From positions 1 to 6,675 of the forward strand of contig JBFWNZ010000216.1 in assembly GCA_050250795.1 (NCBI GenBank): a stretch of 6,675 nt of DNA. The letters are read 5' to 3'. Shown one piece after another: positions 1-6,296 of the stretch. The DNA is from JBFWNZ01 sp050250795. GTDB lineage: Bacteria; Pseudomonadota; Alphaproteobacteria; UBA8366. Position numbers and translations under genes: made by a program. Each line of letters starts with the position of its first letter. The first letter of the stretch is position 1. The notes under the pieces were generated by a model. That model saw nothing but the letters and a program-made list of their open reading frames with translations. It searched no databases and was not told where the DNA came from.

Positions 1-3000
1 CGCGATAGTCGTCGAGACGGAATTCCGCCGGTTCGATGCGCAATTCGGCCTTGCCGCGCGGGAAGTCCTCGCGGAAGGCCAGGAGTTCCTCCTCCGACAC
101 TTCGGTGTAGCGTATCTGGTCGAAGAAGCGCAGCAGCCAGGGCTTGCCCGGCTCGAACGCCGCAGTCGCCTTGTGCGTGTTCCAGACTTGGCAGGTACGC
201 CCGACGAACTGATACCCGCCGGGTCCTTCCATTCCATAGACGCAGAGATAGGCGCCGCCGATCCCGACCGCGTTCTCCGGCGTCCATGTGCGCGCAGGGT
301 TATATTTGGTCGTGACCAGCCGGTGGCGCGGATCGACCGGCGTGGCGACCGGCGCCCCCAGATAGACGTCGCCGAGGCCGAGCACGAGATAGCTGGCATC
401 GAACACGATGCGCTTGACCGCCGCCTCGTCGGAAAGCCCGTTGATACGGCGGATGAATTCGATATTGCGCGGACACCAGGGAGCGTCGGCCCGCACAGAC
501 TGCTCGTATTTCCGGATCGCAAGCCGCGTCGCCGAATCGTCCCAGGCCAGGGGCAGATGCACGATCCGCGACGGCACGGCCATGCCGTCGATCCCGGCCA
601 GTTCGTCCTCGGCCCGCATCAGCAGGTCGAGAAGCCGGGCGAGCGGCAATTGCAGGCTGTCATAATGCACCTGCAACGACCGGATGCCGGGGGTCAGGTC
701 CACGATCCCCACCGGCGACAGGCCGCGCAGCCGCTCCATCAGGGCCTGAACCCGGAAGCGCAGTTCGAGGTCCAGCACCAGCGGCCCGTATTCCACCAGC
801 AGGTACTTGTCGCCGGCCCGGCGGTAGACGACGCGCGGCCGTGTACCCGCGGCGGGCAGGTCCGCGACGACGGCCGCGTCGGGACCGGTCTCCGCCGGTA
901 CAGCCGGGCGCCTCCGCACCACCGCATGCAGGGTCTCGACCGCCTGCGTCTGCCGAACCTCCAGCGCAGCGGCCTCCGGCGGCGACAGGCGCCGGAACCG
1001 CAGCCGGTCGCCGGGGCGAAGCTGGCCGATCTTCCAGCGCTCGGCCTTGGCCACCGTGACCGGGCAGACGAAACCGCCCAGACTAGGACCGTCCGGGCCC
1101 AGGATCACCGGCATGTCGCCGGTAAAGTCAACGGCACCGACGGCATAGGCGTTGTCGTGGATATTCGACGGATGCAGTCCCGCCTCGCCCCCGTCGCTGC
1201 GCGCCCAGCGCGGCTTGGGGCCGATCAGGCGGACGCCCGTGCGGCTGGAATTGTAGTGGACTTCCCAGTCGGCCGCGAAAAACGCGGCGATATCCTCCTC
1301 CGTGAAGAAGTCGGGCGCCCCGTGCGGCCCGTAAAGGACGCCGATCTCCCAAACATTGCCGATGGCCGGGACCAGCGCATCGGGTACCGGCCGCGGGGCC
1401 TCTCCCGTCACCGCATCCCCGAGATGCAGCATGTCTCCCACCGCCAGCGCCCGGCCGGCATGGCCGCCGAACCGGCCGAGAGTGAAGGTGGCGCGGCTGC
1501 CGAGATAGGGCGGCACTGCGATTCCCCCGCGCAGCGCCAGATAGGCCCGCGCGCCGGAGTCCGATGCCGCGCCGATGGCGAGCGTCTGGCCGGCCACGAT
1601 CGCGAAGGGACGCCAGAACGGCACCGCGACGCCATCCAATGTCGCAGGCATCGCGGCGCCGGCGAGACAAGCGACCGTATCCGCGTCGAACCGCAGCAGC
1701 GGACCGGACACCGTGATCTCCAGCCCCGCCGCGTCGGCGGGATTGCCGACAGCCCGGTTGGCAAGCCGGAAGGAGAGGTCGTCCATCGGGCCGGAGGGCG
1801 GCACGCCGACATCCCAGTAACCGAGACGGCCGGGATAGTCCTGCACCGTGGTCTGGGTGCCCGCCGCCAGCACCTCGATACGCCGCGGCCCATAGGCGAA
1901 CCCTTCCAGCGTGCGCGTGGTGACGGTCCCCGCCATCATCTCCGGCGATGCGATCAGCGCACGCAGATAGCCGAGATTGGTCTCAATCCCTGCCACTTCG
2001 GCCGCCGCCAGCGCATCGCCCATCCGGGCGAGGGCGTCGGCCCGGTCGGTGCCGTGCAGGATGATCTTGGCCAGCATCGGATCGTAATAGGGCGTGACCT
2101 CGCTGCCGGCCTCGACCCAGGTCTCGACCCGCGCCGCCTCCGGCCAGCGCAGATGCGTCAGCCGGCCGATGGAGGGACGGAAATCGCGGGCCGGGTCCTC
2201 GGCGTAAAGCCGGACCTGCACCGCCGCCCCCGATGGCCGGGGAATTGCCGCATCCGGCGGCAGCCCCTCGCCCGCCGCCTGGCGCAGCATCCACTCGACA
2301 AGGTCGATCCCCGTCACCGCCTCGGTCACGCCATGCTCGACCTGAAGACGCGTGTTCACCTCCAGGAAATAGAAGGCGCCGGTGTCGGCGTCGTAGAGGA
2401 ACTCGACGGTGCCGGCATTGGCGTATCCCACGGATTCGCCGAGCCGGACGGACGTCTCGAAAAGTTCCGAGCGGAGACTGTCGGGAATGCCGGGTGCCGG
2501 CGTCTCCTCCACGACCTTCTGGTTGCGCCGCTGCGCCGAGCAGTCGCGCTCGCCCAGCGCCACCACGCGGCCCCGCCCGTCGCCGAAAATCTGCACCTCG
2601 ATATGCCGGCCGCGCTCGACATACTTCTCCAGGAACACCCCGCCATCGCGGAAATTGCCCTGCGCCAGACGCTGCACCCGCTCGAACAGCGGCGCCAGCT
2701 CGGCTTCGGACCGGCAGCGCTGCAACCCGATGCCGCCGCCGCCGGCGGTCGATTTCAGCATCACCGGATAGCCGATCCGCGCCGCCTCGGCCCGTGCATC
2801 GGCGAGGTCGGACAGCAAACCCGATCCCGGCGCCAGCGGCACGCCCGCGCGCGCCGCGAGGTCACGGGCCGTGTGCTTGAGGCCGAAGGCCCGCATGTGG
2901 TCCGGACGCGGCCCGACGAACGCGATCCCCGCCGCCGCACAAGCCTCGGCGAAATCCGGGTTCTCCGACAGGAAGCCGTAGCCTGGATGGATCGCCTCGG

Positions 3001-3223
3001 CGCCGGTCGCCCGCGCAGCCTCCAGAATACGCTCGGTATCGAGATAGCTTTGCGCCGCCGGCGCGGGGCCGATGGCAACCGCCTCCCCGGCTGCGGACAC
3101 ATGCAGCGAATGGCGGTCGGCCTCGGAATAGACCGCGACGCTGGCGATGCCCATGCGGTCGAGGGTGCGGATGACGCGGCACGCGATGGCGCCGCGATTG
3201 GCGATCAGAACCTTGCGGAACAT
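1..3223 (-). CDS. uca: Urea carboxylase family biotin-dependent carboxylase (probable guanidine carboxylase), C-terminus beyond window
   Basis: Cytoplasmic enzyme that carboxylates urea or guanidine with ATP, bicarbonate and biotin. I translated 1074 codons without a stop; family members are near 1200 residues, so roughly 100-130 residues are missing, including the biotin-carrier domain. Biotin carboxylase spans about 1-445: N-terminus MFRKVLIANRGAIA, glycine-rich ATP loop KSTAGGGGIG (157-166), HIEVQ (207-211), ERDCSAQRRNQK (225-236), and the catalytic EVNTRLQVEH (288-297). The KipA-like carboxyltransferase half runs from about 455 (GTQTTVQDYPG) to 790, with VHYNSSRTGVRLIGPKP (655-671) and HPSNIHDNAYA (684-694). 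The KipI-like half runs from about 820 to 1030, with FDASYLVLGLGDVY (941-954) and VYGMEGPGGYQFVGRT (995-1010). This start gives the family N-terminus and has GGGGA seven bases upstream; it lies 3 bases after the preceding stop. Family is certain. Guanidine over urea is inferred from the DUF1989 pair beside it. Confidence 0.96.
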   Translation of the reverse strand, partial: MFRKVLIANRGAIACRVIRTLDRMGIASVAVYSEADRHSLHVSAAGEAVAIGPAPAAQSYLDTERILEAARATGAEAIHPGYGFLSENPDFAEACAAAGIAFVGPRPDHMRAFGLKHTARDLAARAGVPLAPGSGLLSDLADARAEAARIGYPVMLKSTAGGGGIGLQRCRSEAELAPLFERVQRLAQGNFRDGGVFLEKYVERGRHIEVQIFGDGRGRVVALGERDCSAQRRNQKVVEETPAPGIPDSLRSELFETSVRLGESVGYANAGTVEFLYDADTGAFYFLEVNTRLQVEHGVTEAVTGIDLVEWMLRQAAGEGLPPDAAIPRPSGAAVQVRLYAEDPARDFRPSIGRLTHLRWPEAARVETWVEAGSEVTPYYDPMLAKIILHGTDRADALARMGDALAAAEVAGIETNLGYLRALIASPEMMAGTVTTRTLEGFAYGPRRIEVLAAGTQTTVQDYPGRLGYWDVGVPPSGPMDDLSFRLANRAVGNPADAAGLEITVSGPLLRFDADTVACLAGAAMPATLDGVAVPFWRPFAIVAGQTLAIGAASDSGARAYLALRGGIAVPPYLGSRATFTLGRFGGHAGRALAVGDMLHLGDAVTGEAPRPVPDALVPAIGNVWEIGVLYGPHGAPDFFTEEDIAAFFAADWEVHYNSSRTGVRLIGPKPRWARSDGGEAGLHPSNIHDNAYAVGAVDFTGDMPVILGPDGPSLGGFVCPVTVAKAERWKIGQLRPGDRLRFRRLSPPEAAALEVRQTQAVETLHAVVRRRPAVPAETGPDAAVVADLPAAGTRPRVVYRRAGDKYLLVEYGPLVLDLELRFRVQALMERLRGLSPVGIVDLTPGIRSLQVHYDSLQLPLARLLDLLMRAEDELAGIDGMAVPSRIVHLPLAWDDSATRLAIRKYEQSVRADAPWCPRNIEFIRRINGLSDEAAVKRIVFDASYLVLGLGDVYLGAPVATPVDPRHRLVTTKYNPARTWTPENAVGIGGAYLCVYGMEGPGGYQFVGRTCQVWNTHKATAAFEPGKPWLLRFFDQIRYTEVSEEELLAFREDFPRGKAELRIEPAEFRLDDYR

Positions 3224-3226
3224 GGC

Positions 3227-3874
3227 TCAGTCCCCGGCGTCCCAGATCAACACCTCGACCGGCGTGGGATTGTAGGCATTGCAGGGGTTGTTGAGCTGGG
3301 GGCAGTTCGAGATCAGCACCAGCACGTTCATCTCCGCCACCATCTCCACATACTTGCCCGGCCCCGAGACGCCGTCGGCGAAGGTCAGCCCGCCTTCGGG
3401 CGTGATCGGCACGTTCATGAAGAAATTGATGTTGTGGGCGAGGTCGCGCTTGGTCAGGCCGTAGCCCGCATGGTCCGCCAGCGCGAGGACGAAGGAGTCC
3501 CGGCAGGCATGCATGGTCTTCTTCTCCAAAGCGTAGCGGACCGTGTTGGATTCCGTGGCGCAGGCGCCGCCCAGTGTGTCGTGCCGGCCGACCGTGTCGG
3601 CCGTGATCCGCAGCATCGGGTTGTTGTCCTGGGACCGCAGCACCGAGCCGACGCCCAGATAGACGTTGCCCTGCTCGCGGATCGTATCGACCGCCGAATA
3701 GCGCTCGTAAGGATCGTCGGCGTTGAAGAACAGCGTATCGGCCGCCTGGTTGCCCTCCAGGTCGACGATACGGAAGGTCTCGCCCCTACGGACCGGGTGC
3801 ATCCAATAGTCGCCGGCCGGCACCACATGCCGGTGGGCCGCGTCCTCCGGGCGAAGATGGCTCTGCTTCAGCAT
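3227..3874 (-). CDS. DUF1989 protein, shorter urea carboxylase-associated protein; probable carboxyguanidine deiminase subunit
   Basis: A 215-residue soluble protein with no signal peptide or membrane segment. Visible DUF1989 features are an N-terminal beta-rich part with GNQAADTLFFN (41-51), DTVGRHD (93-99) followed by Cys105, HNINFFMNV (147-155), and NCPQLNNPC (190-198). The His/Asp and Cys positions recur in the neighbouring paralogue, which suggests a metal or catalytic site; that role is inference. Pairs of this kind beside urea carboxylase genes were shown in other bacteria to form carboxyguanidine deiminase (CgdAB), which converts carboxyguanidine to allophanate and ammonia. I cannot decide from sequence which subunit name applies. 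The reading frame starts 11 bases after the upstream paralogue, behind a clear AGGAGA, and ends 3 bases before the carboxylase start, so co-translation with both is likely. Confidence 0.93.
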   Translation of the reverse strand: MLKQSHLRPEDAAHRHVVPAGDYWMHPVRRGETFRIVDLEGNQAADTLFFNADDPYERYSAVDTIREQGNVYLGVGSVLRSQDNNPMLRITADTVGRHDTLGGACATESNTVRYALEKKTMHACRDSFVLALADHAGYGLTKRDLAHNINFFMNVPITPEGGLTFADGVSGPGKYVEMVAEMNVLVLISNCPQLNNPCNAYNPTPVEVLIWDAGD

Positions 3875-3879
3875 GGCGC

Positions 3880-3885
3880 TCTCCT
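3880..3885 (-). promoter_or_regulatory. Strong Shine-Dalgarno AGGAGA for the shorter DUF1989 gene
   Basis: On the minus strand AGGAGA directly follows the TGA of the upstream DUF1989 gene, and the core AGGAG ends six bases before the ATG at 3874. It fixes the start of the shorter DUF1989 gene. It is the best ribosome-binding site in the window and is consistent with high, coupled synthesis of the two partner subunits. Confidence 0.8.
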
Positions 3886-4602
3886 TCAGCCCATCAGGTG
3901 GTAGAGACGGTTGTTCTCGAAACCGCGCCCATTCTCGGGCCGGAAGTTGCGGCAGAAATCGTCATCGCCCACGGGCTCCGCACGCCGCAGTTCGTAGCCG
4001 ACCGACCGCCGCGGATATGTCGGCGACGGGTCGAGCGGATGCGGACAGGTATGCAGCAGCACCAGCGTATCCATCTCGAAGCGCAGATCGACGCTGGCGC
4101 CCGGCCGGGAGTTGGCAGGATCGAACGCCGTGCGTCCGTCGGCCTCGACCGCGACCTTGGAGAACCAGTTCACATTGGCGGCGAGGTCGCGGCGCTGGAG
4201 CCCGTATTTCCCGCCCTCGACCAGAAAGCTGTCATGGCCGTTCTGCTGCCAGTCGTTGCGACAGTCCTGATAGCTGGCGCCGCCCCAGCGCGCGGCGACC
4301 ATGGCGCGGGTGGTGTTGCCGCAGACGCTGTCGTGCCAGCCGACCGTATCGGCCACGATGGAGCAGAAGATGCGCCCCATGTCCGAATACAGACAGTTGC
4401 CGCGCGTCAGCTTGAAGGTGTGCTGGCATTTCAGCGTGTCGGGCGCGTTGTAGCGCTCCAGCAGATTTGCTGGATTGTAAAACAGCATGCCGACATTCGC
4501 GCCGCCCTCGCGGTCGATCAGACGCAACAGCGTCCCGCGCTTGAGCACGAAGGACCAGTGCTTGCCCCCCGGCAGGACATCCTCATACAGCAGATCGGTC
4601 AT
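3886..4602 (-). CDS. DUF1989 protein, longer urea carboxylase-associated protein; probable carboxyguanidine deiminase subunit
   Basis: A 238-residue soluble protein, the first enzyme gene after the transporter genes. It shares the DUF1989 layout with its downstream neighbour: GGANVGMLFYN (33-43) matches the neighbour's early motif, then DTVGWHD (85-91) with Cys94, NVNWFSKV (143-150), and HTCPHPLD (184-191). It also has its own blocks, NCLYSDMGR (69-77), SYQDCRNDW (110-118) and a C-terminal tail ending NRLYHLMG, absent from the shorter protein. Such tandem, diverged pairs are the urea carboxylase-associated proteins, now known in tested species as carboxyguanidine deiminase (CgdAB). The partner function is from family knowledge; the activity of this copy is inferred. 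The start has GGGAGA 8 bases upstream. The gene follows the ATPase gene after a 105-base gap with hairpins and is only 11 bases from its paralogue. Confidence 0.93.
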   Translation of the reverse strand: MTDLLYEDVLPGGKHWSFVLKRGTLLRLIDREGGANVGMLFYNPANLLERYNAPDTLKCQHTFKLTRGNCLYSDMGRIFCSIVADTVGWHDSVCGNTTRAMVAARWGGASYQDCRNDWQQNGHDSFLVEGGKYGLQRRDLAANVNWFSKVAVEADGRTAFDPANSRPGASVDLRFEMDTLVLLHTCPHPLDPSPTYPRRSVGYELRRAEPVGDDDFCRNFRPENGRGFENNRLYHLMG

Positions 4603-4610
4603 GGCTTACG

Positions 4611-4616
4611 TCTCCC
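4611..4616 (-). promoter_or_regulatory. Shine-Dalgarno GGGAGA next to a hairpin, for the longer DUF1989 gene
   Basis: GGGAGA on the minus strand sits 8 bases before the ATG at 4602. Its first G is also the last base of a 10-base-pair inverted repeat just upstream, so the ribosome-binding site abuts the foot of a stable hairpin. This supports the chosen start and makes structural control of translation possible, though not shown. Confidence 0.6.
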
Positions 4617-4640
4617 GGCCGCGAGTGCCGCTCGCGGCCG
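4616..4640 (-). repeat. Perfect 10-bp inverted repeat (stable GC hairpin)
   Basis: The minus-strand arms CGGCCGCGAG and CTCGCGGCCG pair perfectly around a five-base loop. No run of T follows, so it does not look like a classical intrinsic terminator. It lies in the gap between the ATPase gene and the first DUF1989 gene, directly in front of the ribosome-binding site. It may slow mRNA decay, mark a processing point, or modulate initiation; which one cannot be read from sequence. Confidence 0.75.
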
Positions 4641-4646
4641 CGCTGT

Positions 4647-4691
4647 CCGGGTCGTCCCGGGGAACGATGACGCGAAGCGGGGTCGTCCCCG
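4647..4691 (-). repeat. Pair of 14-base hairpin units sharing a 10-base core
   Basis: Two copies of the plus-strand core GGGTCGTCCC occur at 4649-4658 and 4680-4689, 31 bases apart. Each is flanked by complementary bases, giving five-base-pair stems with the same TCGT loop (4647-4660 and 4678-4691). Shared loop and core sequence suggest one duplicated element or a remnant of a dispersed intergenic palindrome rather than chance. With the inverted repeat at 4616-4640, they fill most of the 105-base gap. No T tract is present. Family membership would need a genome-wide search. Confidence 0.55.
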
Positions 4692-4707
4692 CCCGCCGCG
4701 TTGCCGC

Positions 4708-5475
4708 CTATGCCGGAGCCGGCTTCAGGCGGGAAACCAGTTCCGCACGCTCGGCCTTCTCGTCCAGCGGCAGGTCGAGCGTTATGGTCGCGCCATAGGC
4801 GCCGGGCGCATCGGGGTCTTCGCGCGTCTTATCGAAGGCGAGGATGCGGGTTGCCAGGGAAAATCCCTCCTTGAGATCGTGCGTGACCATGAACACGGTC
4901 ATCCGCACCTCGCGCCAGAGGCCGAGCAGCAAGTCGTACATCTGCGTCTTCGTGCCGGGGTCGAGCGCCCCGAAGGGCTCGTCCATCAAGAGCACGCGCG
5001 GCTTGCGGATCAGCGCCTGGGCGATGGACAGCCGCTGCTGCATGCCGCCGGACAGTTCTGCCGGATACTTGTCCTCCGCCGCGGTCAGGCCCACGGCCGA
5101 AATCACGCGCCGCGCCTCGGCCAGCGCCGTACGCCGCTTTTCACCGAACAACCGCCCGAGGACGGGTGCGCCCGCGAAATCGAGGCCGAGTACCACATTC
5201 TCCAGCACCGTCAGATGCGGATAGACGGAGTAACGCTGGAACACCACGCCGCGGTCCGGACCGGGCTCGGGCGGCAGCGGGGTTCCACCGACCGCGATGC
5301 CGCCGCGTGTGGGCTGCTCCATCGCCAGCAGCAGGCGCAGAAAGGTGGTCTTGCCGCAGCCCGAGGGACCGACGAGCGCACAGAACTCGCCGCTGGGAAT
5401 CTCCAGGTTGATGCGCTCCAGGACGACGAGGGCGCCATACTCCATCCAGAGATTGCGGACCGAGACCTGGCTCAT
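4708..5475 (-). CDS. ABC transporter ATP-binding protein, SsuB/TauB-like (urea carboxylase locus type)
   Basis: A 255-residue cytoplasmic ATPase that should power the permease encoded just upstream. All nucleotide-binding elements are intact: Walker A GPSGCGKT (36-43), Q-loop Gln80 in VVFQRYSVYP, signature LSGGMQQR (141-148), Walker B VLLMDEP (161-167), D-loop ALD (170-172) and switch His199 in VTHD. Between the Q-loop and signature it has a stretch (about 99-115, with GAPVLGRLFGEKRR) that seems some nine residues longer than in ordinary SsuB/TauB proteins. Its ATG overlaps the permease TGA as ATGA, a standard coupling arrangement. The frame is open far upstream, but that extension lies over the permease and binding-protein genes in another frame, so I start at MSQVSVRNLW. 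Transported solute is inferred to be guanidine or urea. Confidence 0.95.
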   Translation of the reverse strand: MSQVSVRNLWMEYGALVVLERINLEIPSGEFCALVGPSGCGKTTFLRLLLAMEQPTRGGIAVGGTPLPPEPGPDRGVVFQRYSVYPHLTVLENVVLGLDFAGAPVLGRLFGEKRRTALAEARRVISAVGLTAAEDKYPAELSGGMQQRLSIAQALIRKPRVLLMDEPFGALDPGTKTQMYDLLLGLWREVRMTVFMVTHDLKEGFSLATRILAFDKTREDPDAPGAYGATITLDLPLDEKAERAELVSRLKPAPA

Positions 5476-6293
5476 GCCGCGCCCCGCGACAGCCAGGGGA
5501 AGCACAGGCGGCTGATCCGGCGCAGGCTCCAGTCCATGGAGAAGGCCAGCAGCGTGATCCAGGCCACATAGGGCAGGATGACGTCCATCGCGAGGTAGCG
5601 GCGGACCAGGAAGATGCGATAGCCGAGCCCGTCCTGCGCCGCGATGGCTTCGGCCGAGATCAGGAACAGCCAGGCCGGCCCCAAGGACAGCCGCAACGCG
5701 TCGATCAGTTTGGGCAATACCTGCGGCAGCACCACGCGCAGCACGATCTGCCAGGTATTCGCACCCAGCGTCTGCGCCTTGATCAGCAATTCGGAGGGGA
5801 TCGCCTCGACCCGCAACGCCATGTCGCGGACAAGGAAGGGTGCGATGCCGATGACGATCAGCACCACCTTGGACAGTTCGTCCAGGCCGAAGACGATGAA
5901 CAGGATCGGCAGGACCGCCATCGGCGGGATCATCGACAGCACTGCGATGACGGGCGACAACCCGGCCCGCAGATAGGGGATCAGCCCGGTCCCGACGCCC
6001 AGCACGAGGCCCGACGCCGCCGCCACGCCGATTCCGAGGCCGAGCCGGATCAGGCTGGCCGCCGTGTCCGACCACAGCAGGATGTTCCCGCTGCGCTGGT
6101 CCGGTTCGGTCGCCAGCCGCCACAAGGTATCGCCGATGGTGGCAAAGGCCGGCAGCAGCTTGTCGTTCGGGTTCTCGGCCAGCCGCATCGCCGAGAAGAC
6201 GAGATACAGAACGACGATGGCAAGGAAGGGAAGCGCCCCGAGGAGCAGGCCGCTTCCCAAGCCCGGCCGCCGGTTGATGATCCGGCGCGACAT
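5472..6293 (-). CDS. ABC transporter permease, SsuC/TauC-like (urea carboxylase locus type)
   Basis: A 273-residue inner-membrane protein of the binding-protein-dependent permease family. Hydrophobic segments are visible at about 15-35, 82-103, 113-135, 140-155, 203-218 and 237-252, giving roughly six helices. The cytoplasmic coupling loop typical of this family, which contacts the ATPase, is recognisable at about 170-194 (KAQTLGANTWQIVLRVVLP). Length is normal for the family. It starts 3 bases after the binding-protein stop, with only a weak GAGG close by, so translation probably depends on the gene before it; its own stop overlaps the ATPase start. It would move the solute delivered by the periplasmic protein; guanidine is the best guess from the operon. 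Confidence 0.94.
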   Translation of the reverse strand: MSRRIINRRPGLGSGLLLGALPFLAIVVLYLVFSAMRLAENPNDKLLPAFATIGDTLWRLATEPDQRSGNILLWSDTAASLIRLGLGIGVAAASGLVLGVGTGLIPYLRAGLSPVIAVLSMIPPMAVLPILFIVFGLDELSKVVLIVIGIAPFLVRDMALRVEAIPSELLIKAQTLGANTWQIVLRVVLPQVLPKLIDALRLSLGPAWLFLISAEAIAAQDGLGYRIFLVRRYLAMDVILPYVAWITLLAFSMDWSLRRISRLCFPWLSRGAA

Positions 6294-6296
6294 GCC

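Noticed and set aside
173..3904. Plus-strand open frame of more than 1200 codons opposite the carboxylase and shorter DUF1989 genes
   Set aside because: It is in exact codon register with the minus-strand genes, so it is open simply because TTA, CTA and TCA codons are absent from them. Its translation is rich in Arg, Pro, His and Gln with no recognisable domain, while the minus strand matches known families along its full length.
4616..4691. Intrinsic transcription terminator between the ATPase and DUF1989 genes
   Set aside because: The stems are strong, but no T-run follows any of them in the minus-strand direction, and downstream genes belong to the same pathway.
3898..5571. Plus-strand open frame of 557 codons opposite the longer DUF1989 gene and the ATPase
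   Set aside because: It has the same codon-register shadow effect; it crosses the hairpin-filled intergenic gap and shows no domain.
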